A stretch of DNA of 64,000 bases from JACKII01 sp963807085 (GTDB lineage Bacteria; Pseudomonadota; Alphaproteobacteria; Bin95), in contig CAWEBB010000021.1 of assembly GCA_963807085.1 (NCBI GenBank), positions 238,622 through 302,621 of the forward strand, in the 5' to 3' direction. This document shows, in pieces, positions 27,430-36,348 of the stretch; the stretch's first letter is position 1, and every line of letters starts with the position of its first letter. A program made the translations under genes and the position numbers. The notes beneath the pieces are model-generated. The model searched no databases and was not told the origin of the DNA. It was given only the letters and a program-made list of their open reading frames with translations.

Positions 27430-27581
27430 CTTCGATAAATACGGCTGCGTAGCCGCTTCTGGGCCGATGTTGAACCTCGTTCGCCGCTGAACGCCCCGAT
27501 GGGCGCCGTTTTGCGGCCTTTTTTGGTTGTTTTTGCCCGTTCAGCTGCGCTCCAGACGCACTTCTGCTGTCGCCACCCCGC
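27430..27581. other. Short IS-to-IS spacer with hairpin and T tracts
   Basis: Between the IS3 end and the IS5 transposase stop. CGCCCCGATGGGCG at about 27493-27506 is a short hairpin followed by TTTT and TTTTTT tracts, so it may terminate plus-strand transcription. The left end of the IS5 element should lie here. Confidence 0.35.
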
Positions 27582-28597
27582 TCACGTCGGCCCGCGGGCG
27601 GCGGCGAGGCCGTTCAGGTGGACCACGCGGCGCATGTTGTAGGCAAGGTTCTTCAGGCCGATGCGCGCCTTGGCGCGGGCGATGCCGATGCTGCGCACCA
27701 GCGTGCCACCCATGTCGTTGGTCTGCGCGCCGAACACGTGCTCGACCCGGGCGCGGACCTTCGAGCGGGTCTTGTTGCCCTGTTTCTCGCGCTTGCTGAG
27801 TGGGCGGTTGCGATGGCCCTTGCGGTGGATGCGGCTCTTCAGGCCGCGGTCTTCCAGCTTCTCCTCAATCTCGGCCGACCGGTAGGCGCTGTCCGCCCAG
27901 ACGTCCGAGGCCGTGTTGCCGTCGTCCAGCACGTCGTCGATGACCTGGCTGTCGTGCGTCGCCGCGTCCGTCACCTTGTAGCGGCGGATCAGCTTGTGTC
28001 GCCGATCGACGTTGACGTGATTCTTGGTCCAGCGCGCGTCGGTGTCCTTCTGGCGCTTCTTCGCCGGCTTCTCGTCCCAGCCCTCGGGCGTCTCGCCCGC
28101 CTTGATCGCGGCATTCTCATCGCGGTCGTTGCGCTGCTTGGGCACCGGCACGATCGAGGCGTCGATCATCTGCCCGCCCATCGCCAGCCAGCCCTGGGCC
28201 TCCAGGTAGCCGTCGAATGCGCCGAACAGCCATCGACAACTCCAGCCTGGACCAACTGCTCGCGGTACTGCCAGACCGTCGTCGCGTCCGGAACCGGATC
28301 CTCAAGACCCAAGCCCAGAAAGCGCATGAATGACAGCCGGTCGCGCACCTGGTACTCGAACTGCTCGTCGGAGAGGTTGTAGAGCTCGCACAGCACGAGC
28401 GCCTTGAACATCACAACCGCATCCCAGGGCTTGCGGCCAGCCTTGGACTTCCGGGCCTCCGGCGGCCGGCGCCAGACCGCTTCCAACTGCGGCCGGAAAT
28501 ACGCCCAGGGGATGGCGTTCAGCTTCACCAGCGGATCCGACTTCGCGTCCAGCCCGGCGTAGCGTTTCGAAACGTCGAAGAAGCCCATCTGGCCCAT
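27582..28597 (-). pseudogene. IS5-family transposase with one frameshift
   Basis: From ATG 28597 (GGAGG five bases upstream): MGQMGFFDVSKRYAGLD, AWAYFRPQLE-like block, AGRKPWDAVVMFKALVLCELYNLSDEQFEYQVRDRLSFMRFLGL, then a one-base loss near 28231 (VVDG to LFGAFDGYL). The rest is in another frame: GGQMIDASIVPVPKQRN (catalytic Asp), WADSAYRSAEIE, KTRSKVRARVEHVFG (Glu). Both halves are otherwise complete, so this is a recent lesion or a sequence error. Confidence 0.88.
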
Positions 28598-28603
28598 CAG
28601 CAC

Positions 28604-28866
28604 CTCCCAGTCATCGCCCCTATATCGGCGATCCTACCGGGATCCGGCTGGATCGCGACATTTTTCGAGGTGCCCTTAATCTATAAAGTTTTTATGGGTT
28701 GGCTTGGTCACATGTTCTCATCCAGGTCCCGTCCAGGTCCCAGTAGACCCCGAAATCGCACCATTTCGCCCTGCCTGGGACCTGCCTCCGGGCGGGCTTT
28801 TGGGACCTCATTGGGACCAGCTGTATCCGCCCTGGTCCCACCCACCCCTCAAACCCGCGGTCTTCT
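28604..28866. other. IS-to-tRNA spacer with GGTCCC repeats
   Basis: The segment 28721-28835 contains GGTCCC or GGGACC at least six times (for example 28726, 28735, 28779, 28801, 28814, 28832) and a CGAAAT-CGCACC-ATTTCG hairpin near 28751-28768. CCTCCGGGCGGGCTTTT at 28784-28802 is a short plus-strand terminator-like hairpin. No ORF is supportable. No copy of the tRNA 3' end was found at the far side of the IS island. Confidence 0.45.
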
Positions 28867-28942
28867 TGGTGCCGGCTAAGGGACTCGAACCCCTGACCCT
28901 CTGATTACAAATCAGATGCTCTACCAACTGAGCTAAGCCGGC
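28867..28942 (-). tRNA. tRNA-Thr (anticodon TGT)
   Basis: Minus-strand sequence folds as a standard tRNA: acceptor GCCGGCT paired with AGCCGGC, D arm GCTC-AGTTGGTA-GAGC, anticodon arm CTGAT-TTGTAAT-CAG with TGT, variable loop, and T arm GGGGTTCGAGTCCC. The 3' CCA is encoded. 76 nucleotides. It reads toward the IS island, whose near edge is about 190 bases away. Confidence 0.96.
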
Positions 28943-29122
28943 AACACCCCAGCGTGCATCCACACATGCATCACGCCACCGACGTTTATAGGCCGGTTTC
29001 CAGCGCGTGAAAATGACGCCACGGCAGAAAGAGGTGGGGCCCGTTGCCACCCCAGAGGGCGCAGTCTCCCGTCCCGGAACGTATGCCGAATGTCCGGCGC
29101 GTAACCGGTCGGCTGTCCCTTC

Positions 29123-31033
29123 TTACCGCTGCTCCTGTTGCTGCAACCGCACCAATTTGTAACGCGAGTTCGAATACAACACTTGGGCGGACCACGGCGT
29201 TTCCTTGAACAGCACCGCATGGGTCGCGCCGAATTGTTCGGCCGCCTTCTGCCAATCGATACCAGCCTTGTAGTGCTGCGTCATCACGTGGGAGGCGTCA
29301 AAGCCAGTCGCATCGCCGGGCGCGTAGAGCATTTCCAAACGCCGCCGCCATTCCCGCATGGGTTTATCCTGGAAGGGGATTGAGACGAAGTCCACCACTA
29401 CCGCTCGATTGGCGATGGTCCGAAAACTTTCCAAGCGTGTCGGCACCACCCAGAGGGCGTCCGGCGGGCTGTTCGCTTTGGCCGCACGCGCGATATCCGC
29501 TTCTTCGCTTTGCAGGTCGGACCAAACGAACTCTGCCTTCAGAACGTCCCAGCCGAACAGGCCATCTGCACGGGTCGCGGTGGTGAGCGTGACTGCCGCA
29601 GCCGTCAAAACCACGGCAAGGCCCATGCCTGCGTCGCGCCCGGGCCGCGGCGCAAAGATCAACGCGATGCAGGCGAGCGCCAGTGCCGCGCGTACCACGT
29701 CTTCATGCTGGCCATAGCGGTAGGTGACGAGGCCGGCGGCCATGAACAGTACCGGCAGCCCCAGCCAAGCCAAGACTTCGGCCGGACGCCCGCCCGGCCA
29801 GCGCCGCGCCAGCTCAATGGCGAGCTTGGCTGCCAATATCATGATCAACACATAAGAGAGAGCATCGCCCGCCGCCAGCACGGCGATGCCGGCCAAAACC
29901 GCCTCGATCGCACCGCCCGTGCGAATCCACTCGCCGAACAGCCAGGCAATTGTCAAATAGGCGCACCATTTCACCAGCATGGTCATGCGGAAAACCTGCG
30001 CGGTGGTCCAGAGGCGGCTTTCGGCCAGATCCACGAAATAGAGGCTGGCGAGGCAGGCCGCGCCGGCAATGCCAATCGCCACCACCAGCGCCAATACCGC
30101 TACGTCGCAGCCGAGTTGCCGGAAGCGCAGCGCAAACACCGCCGCCGCTGCCGCACAGAACAGGCCGGCAAACACCCACTGAAAGCCAAAGAAATCGCGG
30201 CCCAGATAGTGATGCGGCGCCCGAAAGACGGCCAGTATGTGAAAGAACTCGCTGTCGGACATCCGTTCGCCGGCGACGCCAAGCATGGGAACCGCCCAGG
30301 CGGCAATCATGATCAGGCCGAACAGACCGGCAGCGATCGTCAATGGCAACAGGACGCGAAGCCAATCGGCTCGCCGATTGAGCGCGACTTGGGCCATGCC
30401 GGTAGCCGCGTATACGATGGCCGCAATCTCCATGCCGATCAGCGGATGCATCAATGCACCGGCCGCAAACGCCAGCGCGCCCGCAAAGGGCCGGCGGGTC
30501 AGGGTCAGATAGAAACCGATCAGCGCGAGCGGGATGGCCAAGCTGGCCGGCTGCAGGCTGTCGAAATGGAGATAACCCGCATAGCCGAGCGAGAAACCGC
30601 CGTTCATAACGGCCAGGACCGCCGCAAGGGAGCCACCGACCGCGCTCGCGCCCAAAAACCGAGTGGCCGCAGCATAGGACACCGCCGCTAGCGCGAAATT
30701 GCACAGGATCGAAAGGCCGTGCACGGCGACGGCAAGCCCGAAGACGCTCGCCAACGCTGCCAGGACACGAGCATAGTAGTAGCGAGGGCCGAAGTGCACC
30801 GAAGCGTCGACATAAAAATCGCTAGGCAACGCCGCGGGATCAAGCAGGCGCATCACAATCGAAAACTGCTCGATCTGGTTGCCATAGCCAAACTGCGCGC
30901 CGATCATCGGCAGCACGGCAAGCAACGCGAGCAATACGAGCTGGTTTTGCCAATCGTCAGGTCTTGGCTGGAATTTCCGCTTTTCTAACAATCTACTATA
31001 CCTCTTACCGCATGTCCCGGCGCAGAAGTTCAT
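29123..31033 (-). CDS. Large multipass membrane protein, uncharacterised
   Basis: 636 residues with a short basic N-terminus, about 12-14 hydrophobic helices through residue 480 and a soluble C-terminal domain (about 490-636). Conserved-looking points are FYVDASVHFGPRYYYARVL early on, GALMHPLIGMEI, and the C-terminal PPDALWVVPTRLESFRTIANRAVVVDF. The layout resembles membrane glycosyltransferase-like or O-antigen-type proteins, but I do not recognise a catalytic motif. The ATG overlaps the polysaccharide pyruvyl transferase gene by 29 bases, so the two are in one operon and probably act in surface polysaccharide formation. Confidence 0.8.
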   Translation of the reverse strand: MNFCAGTCGKRYSRLLEKRKFQPRPDDWQNQLVLLALLAVLPMIGAQFGYGNQIEQFSIVMRLLDPAALPSDFYVDASVHFGPRYYYARVLAALASVFGLAVAVHGLSILCNFALAAVSYAAATRFLGASAVGGSLAAVLAVMNGGFSLGYAGYLHFDSLQPASLAIPLALIGFYLTLTRRPFAGALAFAAGALMHPLIGMEIAAIVYAATGMAQVALNRRADWLRVLLPLTIAAGLFGLIMIAAWAVPMLGVAGERMSDSEFFHILAVFRAPHHYLGRDFFGFQWVFAGLFCAAAAAVFALRFRQLGCDVAVLALVVAIGIAGAACLASLYFVDLAESRLWTTAQVFRMTMLVKWCAYLTIAWLFGEWIRTGGAIEAVLAGIAVLAAGDALSYVLIMILAAKLAIELARRWPGGRPAEVLAWLGLPVLFMAAGLVTYRYGQHEDVVRAALALACIALIFAPRPGRDAGMGLAVVLTAAAVTLTTATRADGLFGWDVLKAEFVWSDLQSEEADIARAAKANSPPDALWVVPTRLESFRTIANRAVVVDFVSIPFQDKPMREWRRRLEMLYAPGDATGFDASHVMTQHYKAGIDWQKAAEQFGATHAVLFKETPWSAQVLYSNSRYKLVRLQQQEQR

Positions 31034-32765
31034 CGAGCTTCCGGGCCAGCCAGGCGGCGGTCAATTGGTCGATGCGGCAGCAATCGTCTTCACGCCCGGC
31101 ATCCGTCAGTACCGCTGCAACCTTGTCGCGCTTGCCGATACGGTAGTCGATACCCGCCACCGGACAATTCTGGCTCAGCGCAAAAATCGTGGCGTGAAAG
31201 CGCATGGACACGACCGCGTCCAGCCGCCGGATCAGGGCGACAACGCCGTCGAGCGAGGCGTCCGCCTCCCAAAGCCGGAAATCGACCTTTGGCGTGAGGT
31301 GCTTCAGGATGCGGTGGGCGCTCCGCAGGTCCGACATGCCGAATTGGATGGCGTTCATGGGAAAAAACACGAAGCAGGGTTTTGACGGCGCGCTTTCGGT
31401 AAAGTCAATCAGTGCTCTCGCGAACTGTTCCTCAAAATTTCTCTCAACTTCGTAGGTGTACGAAACCTTGTCCCGGCCCGCCGCATCGGGCGTGTAGAGG
31501 TGGCCGATGGGCCGAACGTTCAGGCCGATCACCGGTCGGCCGGCGGTGCCGTCCAGCAGCGCTTCGATCTGCGGCAGTTCAAAGTCCGGCAACCGGGTCA
31601 ATTCCGATCCCCTCGTCGCCAGGTAGTCAAAGGCGGGATCGCGCCCGACCTCCACCTGCCGTCCTTTTATAATCGCCTGCGCCGCGTCGTCTTTGGTGCG
31701 GATGGATATGCGGTCGGCCATCAGCACCAGCCGGCGGGCGGTGACTTCCGAGGGCTTCCGCGGAAACGTGCCCGGGCCGATGCCTTCCATGACAAAAGGC
31801 TTGCCTGCTCGCTTGAAAAGGGATGCCGCAACCAGGTGCCGGACAAGCTGCTTCGGCAAGTCGGTCAACGGCCCGCCGGCGAACACCAGCCCATCGGCGA
31901 GACGCGCCGCGTTGCGCATATTGGGGAGCGTGTACTCTTGAACTTCTACCTCAACTGGCGTTTCTAACATTTTGATAAAATGTCGTGTATGGGCAGGGCG
32001 CTGGGTCAGTAAGGTGGCCCGCGTCGTGCCATGCCGGGCATGGATGCGGAACAGAACGCCGCCCAGTATTGCGGCGTCGCCGATGTGCTCGCCGCCATAG
32101 GCGCCGATCAGCAGGGCGTGCGAAATATTGGGATCGGGGCCCTCGCTAGCCTTTGGACTGACCACGGCGAGACCGTGCCCGAGCAATCCCGCGGCGGCGA
32201 CGTCGGCCAGGTCGGTGGCGATTTCCTTGATGCGCTCCGGCTGCTGCTTGCCGAAGGGGCCGCTGCCGGCCAGCGCCAGGGCTTCCGAGGCGAAGGGTGC
32301 GGCGGACCCGTCACCGTTCAGCAACCAGTCTTCCAGTTTCCGGTAATACGAGATCCGCCTGGCCGAGAGCCGGTGGATTTCCTCTCCCAGCATCCGGTAG
32401 GCCACAAAATCCCAGGCAAACAGCCGGTCGTCGCCCGCAAGAGCGGCAGGATTCCCGTCGGGGTGCTCATCGATCACCGATGGCAGCACCAGCAAAGGCT
32501 CTGCTCCGATCTCAAAGGCGAGAGAGGTCAACCCATCCAGCTTATACACCAGCTCTGGCGTCAACGGGATCAGCCATCGGACCTTTTTCCCGGCCTGGAC
32601 GGCCTGTTCCGCCTGCCTGACCAGCGGCTCCAGTCGGCCGTCGCCGCCCAACCGGTAGGCAGGTACGTCCGACTCGCGCGGCACGACGCTGTCAAATACC
32701 GCGTCGATACTTGCTGGACCGTTGGAGGGAGAAGCGTCCGTCGTCGGCGATGTCACAGGCAACAT
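31005..32765 (-). CDS. Polysaccharide pyruvyl transferase family protein with an N-terminal extension
   Basis: 586 residues. Residues 225-560 are the polysaccharide pyruvyl transferase domain (LIGAYGGEHIGDAAILGGVL, FAGGPLTD, GIGPGTFP, and the C-terminal SMRFHATIFALSQNCPVAGIDY). This family adds ketal pyruvate to cell-wall or exopolysaccharide sugars. The first 220 residues are extra and unassigned (KVRWLIPLTPELVYKL...ISYYRKLEDWLLNG). ATG 32765 is chosen because it is preceded by a normal upstream region; GTG/ATG at 32786 is possible. Confidence 0.85.
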   Translation of the reverse strand: MLPVTSPTTDASPSNGPASIDAVFDSVVPRESDVPAYRLGGDGRLEPLVRQAEQAVQAGKKVRWLIPLTPELVYKLDGLTSLAFEIGAEPLLVLPSVIDEHPDGNPAALAGDDRLFAWDFVAYRMLGEEIHRLSARRISYYRKLEDWLLNGDGSAAPFASEALALAGSGPFGKQQPERIKEIATDLADVAAAGLLGHGLAVVSPKASEGPDPNISHALLIGAYGGEHIGDAAILGGVLFRIHARHGTTRATLLTQRPAHTRHFIKMLETPVEVEVQEYTLPNMRNAARLADGLVFAGGPLTDLPKQLVRHLVAASLFKRAGKPFVMEGIGPGTFPRKPSEVTARRLVLMADRISIRTKDDAAQAIIKGRQVEVGRDPAFDYLATRGSELTRLPDFELPQIEALLDGTAGRPVIGLNVRPIGHLYTPDAAGRDKVSYTYEVERNFEEQFARALIDFTESAPSKPCFVFFPMNAIQFGMSDLRSAHRILKHLTPKVDFRLWEADASLDGVVALIRRLDAVVSMRFHATIFALSQNCPVAGIDYRIGKRDKVAAVLTDAGREDDCCRIDQLTAAWLARKLDELLRRDMR

Positions 32766-33050
32766 GCTCCTTAGGGTCGGCGGCAATCACCGCGAGAGGA
32801 TCCAGCCGCAAATTCTACTTGCAAGCGTTGGTATAAACCGTTTCCGCGCGCAATGGCGTGGCGTGCGGCTATGCGTCCGGCGCACTGTCAGCGCCCGTTC
32901 AGGACAACGCGCGGTAAAATATCAAGACATTATCGGCGGCCATGAATATCCCCGACGGCCACGGTAGCGTCTTAACCAAAAAATACATTGTTTTGATTAG
33001 GCTTGTCTCGATAGAGGTCGAATCCATGCTTCGACAGAAAGGTAACAGCC
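32766..33050. other. Divergent promoter region of the polysaccharide genes
   Basis: 285 bases between the pyruvyl transferase start (minus) and a small plus-strand ORF. The A/T-rich patch 32917-33003 (with AAAATATCAAGACATTAT and AAAAAATACATTGTTTTG) is a likely promoter area for one or both directions. I cannot assign exact -35/-10 boxes. Confidence 0.4.
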
Positions 33051-33206
33051 ATGCACCCTCCCCGCCGGTCGGGCGCTGCCGGGTCGTCTCAGCTTACCAC
33101 CAATGGTTTCATCGGAGCGGCAGATATTTCCGATGAAGCCGCCGGACGCTGCCTGGGCGCGCCAGCTCTCGGCGGCTTCCTCATCCAGCGGCCTCTGGGT
33201 CATTGA
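33051..33206 (+). CDS. Small ORF coupled to the flippase gene
   Basis: 51 residues from ATG 33051 with a good ribosome binding site (AAAGG, eight bases upstream). Its TGA overlaps the flippase ATG (TGATG), the arrangement of translational coupling. The product (MHPPRRSGAAGSSQ...) has no signal or membrane segment and no family I know. It may be a short real protein or mainly a translation relay for the flippase. Confidence 0.45.
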   Translation: MHPPRRSGAAGSSQLTTNGFIGAADISDEAAGRCLGAPALGGFLIQRPLGH

Positions 33207-34672
33207 TGGCTGGCATTTCCTGGCTTAAAGGGCGCATCGCCCATTTTGTAAGCGACCGCGGCCCAAAGCTGTTACAGGACCTGCTGTCGCTGCTGACCGG
33301 CCAGGCCGCCAGCATGGCGCTGGGTTTTGCCGCCTTCGCCTACCTCGCCCGGGTTCTCGACCCCGAAGCCTATGGCTTCGTCGAATACGCGATTGCGGTT
33401 GCCGCGCTTGCGGCCATTGTGATCGAGTGCGGGGCTGGCAATATCGCGGTTCGGGAACTGGCGAAGCGACCGGAAGATGGCCCAACGCTGGCCACGGCCG
33501 TACCGCTTGCGCGGCTGATGCTGGCCATGGTCGTGGTGCCGCTCGCCGCTGTCAGCACCTATCTGGCGGATCTGCCGCCGGCGGCTTCGCTGCTCGTGTG
33601 GCTCTATGCGTTTAGTGCGGCGGGGGTGGCGTTCAAACAGGACTGGGTTCTGCAGGGCTATGAGCGCATGAACCAGGCAGCCTTCGCCCAGCCGATCCGG
33701 ACGGGCGTTTTTGCCGTCGCGGTGATCCTGCTGATTGACAGTGACACGGGTCTGGCGGGCATTGGCGCCATCGAAATTGCCTCCGTGGCGGCAATATCCG
33801 CCTTTCTGATATGGGCGCAGTACCGCTGGACCGTACCGTTCGCGTTCAAACTGCCGTTCAAAGAGGCTTTGTATCTCATCCGGGAAGGTGCAGCCGTCGG
33901 TGTGTCCAATGGACTGTGGGCGTTCATGCTCTACACCCCGGTCATCATGCTCACCAACCTGGTCGGCGGGGCCGGACCGGCCTGGCTGGGTGCCGCGCAG
34001 CGCCTGATGATTTCCACGGTAACGCTGAGCTTTATTTACCACTTCAATCTGTACCCGGTGATCGCGCGCACCATCGGCCGTGACCGCGCCGCTTGGGGCC
34101 GCGTCACCCAGGCCTCCTGCCGGCTGGTGGCGTGGGGTTGCATCGGCTTTGCGCTCGGCACGGTTATCTTGCGCGATGAGATTATGGCGTTCGTGTTCGG
34201 CGCGCCATTCGCGGCCGGTGGCACGGCGCTCGCCATTCTGATTTGGGTTTTTCCGCTGCGCACCTTGACGGGGCACGCCCGCTGGTCGCTGATCGCGGCC
34301 GGGGAGCAGCGGTTCTTGCTGTTCGCCGAAATTGCCGGCGCGCTCGTGCTGTTGGCGGTGGGTTTTGCGGTCATACCGTCGTCGGGTGCTCCGGGCGGGG
34401 CGATCGCACTCGTCAGCGGCATTCTCACCAGCGGGATCGTCACCCAGTTTGCAATTAACCGGAAGGTGGCGCCGCTCAACCTTCTCCGGCCAGCGGCATT
34501 GCCTTGCGCCGCCGCGGCCGCAGGGTTTGCCGCAGCCGAAACCGCGGGCGGGCCGCCGCTGGTGCAAGCGCTCGTCGGCATGGCGATTTATGGTGCGGCC
34601 GCGTTGACCCAGGTAAAGGTGGCGCTGCGTGACGTTCAGACGTTGGGCTATGCCCGGGCTGCCGGCGTATGA
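33206..34672 (+). CDS. Polysaccharide flippase (Wzx/MATE-like, lipopolysaccharide biosynthesis type)
   Basis: 488 residues with 12-14 transmembrane helices throughout. The first block LLSLLTGQAASMALGFAAFAYLARVLDPEAYGFVEYA is typical of polysaccharide transporters, and GNIAVRELAKRPED and LLGHAR-type sequences follow. It would move lipid-linked sugar units across the inner membrane. ATG 33206 overlaps the stop of the small ORF before it; a TTG one codon upstream is less likely. It is divergent from the pyruvyl transferase, so both sides of 32.8 kb serve surface polysaccharide. Confidence 0.88.
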   Translation: MAGISWLKGRIAHFVSDRGPKLLQDLLSLLTGQAASMALGFAAFAYLARVLDPEAYGFVEYAIAVAALAAIVIECGAGNIAVRELAKRPEDGPTLATAVPLARLMLAMVVVPLAAVSTYLADLPPAASLLVWLYAFSAAGVAFKQDWVLQGYERMNQAAFAQPIRTGVFAVAVILLIDSDTGLAGIGAIEIASVAAISAFLIWAQYRWTVPFAFKLPFKEALYLIREGAAVGVSNGLWAFMLYTPVIMLTNLVGGAGPAWLGAAQRLMISTVTLSFIYHFNLYPVIARTIGRDRAAWGRVTQASCRLVAWGCIGFALGTVILRDEIMAFVFGAPFAAGGTALAILIWVFPLRTLTGHARWSLIAAGEQRFLLFAEIAGALVLLAVGFAVIPSSGAPGGAIALVSGILTSGIVTQFAINRKVAPLNLLRPAALPCAAAAAGFAAAETAGGPPLVQALVGMAIYGAAALTQVKVALRDVQTLGYARAAGV

Positions 34673-34858
34673 CGGACACACCCGACGGACACATCTGATG
34701 CGCGCGAAGGTGCGGCAAGGTTGCCGAAGAGAGCCAGCATGCGCGGAAATACGGAAGAAACATGCTATAGTCTGGCGGAGGGCCGAACTCCGGCGGAGCG
34801 AGCGTTATTGATTAATAGACGTTCCTTAGAACGGAGCGCATAAGAAACGGAGAGCGCA

Positions 34859-36178
34859 ATGACCTATTATGATCTGCGATTCGATCGGGGGGAAGGACTG
34901 GACCGCACTGGGCTGGCCGACCGGATCGTCAATGGCGAGGTGTTTGTCTTCCGCGAAGCACTGCAATCTTTTGATTGCTTCGGCATGTTGAAAGAGGCCA
35001 GCCTGCGCGGCATCGCCAAATGTGCCGGCCAGGAAGCGGCGGACCGGGCAGAGCGCGACGGGTTCCACCGCATCCATGAGTGGGTGAACGCGGCCGACAT
35101 TCCCCGGCTGACCGATGCGGTTTACGACGAAGTCCTGCCGCTCGCCGACGATTTCCTGCGCCGGTTCATGACGGGCGCGTTTCCGGGCGCTGGTTCCTTT
35201 TATTACGAGCCGCAGCCGAATGTGCGGTTTCACATTCCCTATGATCTGGCGGCCGCACACCGCAAAGCTTACGACAAGTTCGCGAAGACGCACGGTCAGG
35301 GCAAGATCGTGGCACACGGCCCGCACCGCGACAGTTGGCTCGACTGTGCGGCCAACGGCATGAATTTGTGGTTCGCCATGGGGCGGGTACGAACCGGCAA
35401 CGGCCTCACCATTTTCAGCAAAGACAATGACGGCACGTTCAAGTTCAAGCGTTCCGGCGACATCCAGGATGGCGAAAAGCTGCACAAGGCAACGACGTTC
35501 GACCTGGAGCCTGGCGACGTCATCATGTTCCATACCGACACGCTGCACGGCTCCGAGTTGAACCGAACCGATGAAACGCGCTTTGTCATCTCGTGCCGCC
35601 TGTCGGTGGAGAAGCCCGAGTTTCCGAAGCTGCACTACCATCCCTATGTCTATTCCGGCTGGACAAACTCGCCCCTGTTAAAGCCCTTGGCAGAAGTGCC
35701 CTCGCTGTTGCAGCCGAGCTATCCGAAGAGCCTGGTGATCCGCACGCGCAACAAGTTCCTGCCGTCCATGCAACCGCCCGAGCCGGAACCGAACAAGATC
35801 CCGACGGTGGGCCAGAAGGTCGGTTGCAAGTTCGAGGTGCCGCTGGCGGACGTGCCGGTGGGTGAAATCAAGGCGCTTTCCGGTGCATTATGCGTCGCCC
35901 GGATCGCGGAGGACCGGGTCGTGGCGCTCAGTCGGCGCTGCCCGCATGCCTTCGGCGACCTGGTGAACGGCTGGATCGACGGCAACAACGTGGTCTGTTC
36001 GTGGCACAATCTGCCCTACGATGTCGAAACCGGCCAGTCGCCCTGCAAAAGCATCCCCAAGCTCAAAAAAGTCGCCTGCGAGATCGTGGGTGACAGGATA
36101 TTGGTCGACCCGACGGTGACGCTGAACCGCGCATCCGACGATGAGATCCTGGCGGAAGTGACAGAGGCAACCGCCTGA
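34859..36178 (+). CDS. Fusion of a phytanoyl-CoA-dioxygenase-like Fe(II)/2-oxoglutarate oxygenase and a Rieske [2Fe-2S] domain
   Basis: 439 residues. Residues 1-300 form a PhyH-like double-stranded beta-helix oxygenase with iron ligands HGPHRDSW (His156, Asp158) and TLHGSEL (His230) and an Arg near 241 for 2-oxoglutarate. Residues 320-425 are a Rieske domain: RRCPHAFGD (Cys361, His363) and CSWHNLPYD (Cys380, His383). The two domains are joined by a Pro-rich linker (QPPEPEPNK, 305-313). Such enzymes normally need no Rieske cluster, so an electron input or structural role is possible. ATG 34859 follows GGAGA. The substrate is unknown; a methyltransferase follows at 36349. Confidence 0.85.
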   Translation: MTYYDLRFDRGEGLDRTGLADRIVNGEVFVFREALQSFDCFGMLKEASLRGIAKCAGQEAADRAERDGFHRIHEWVNAADIPRLTDAVYDEVLPLADDFLRRFMTGAFPGAGSFYYEPQPNVRFHIPYDLAAAHRKAYDKFAKTHGQGKIVAHGPHRDSWLDCAANGMNLWFAMGRVRTGNGLTIFSKDNDGTFKFKRSGDIQDGEKLHKATTFDLEPGDVIMFHTDTLHGSELNRTDETRFVISCRLSVEKPEFPKLHYHPYVYSGWTNSPLLKPLAEVPSLLQPSYPKSLVIRTRNKFLPSMQPPEPEPNKIPTVGQKVGCKFEVPLADVPVGEIKALSGALCVARIAEDRVVALSRRCPHAFGDLVNGWIDGNNVVCSWHNLPYDVETGQSPCKSIPKLKKVACEIVGDRILVDPTVTLNRASDDEILAEVTEATA

Positions 36179-36348
36179 CATCCGTGTTCTTCGGCGGCTG
36201 GTAACGAAGCGTTGGCAGGCTATTGCGCCAATGCGGCCCATAGATTGGCCGGCTATAGCCGCATGCGATGCGTTGAAAACCCCTTCCAACAACTTAGGTC
36301 ATGGTTATGGGCGCGAATAGCGCCCCTCGCGGAGAGGAGGAATGACTC

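Noticed and set aside
8602..28866. The IS region as an integrative element inserted in tRNA-Thr
   Set aside because: No duplicated tRNA end, no element-level integrase (the only one belongs to IS91) and no conjugation genes were seen; it looks like an IS accumulation site.
33272..34681. Minus-strand ORF of 469 codons
   Set aside because: Antisense shadow of the flippase.
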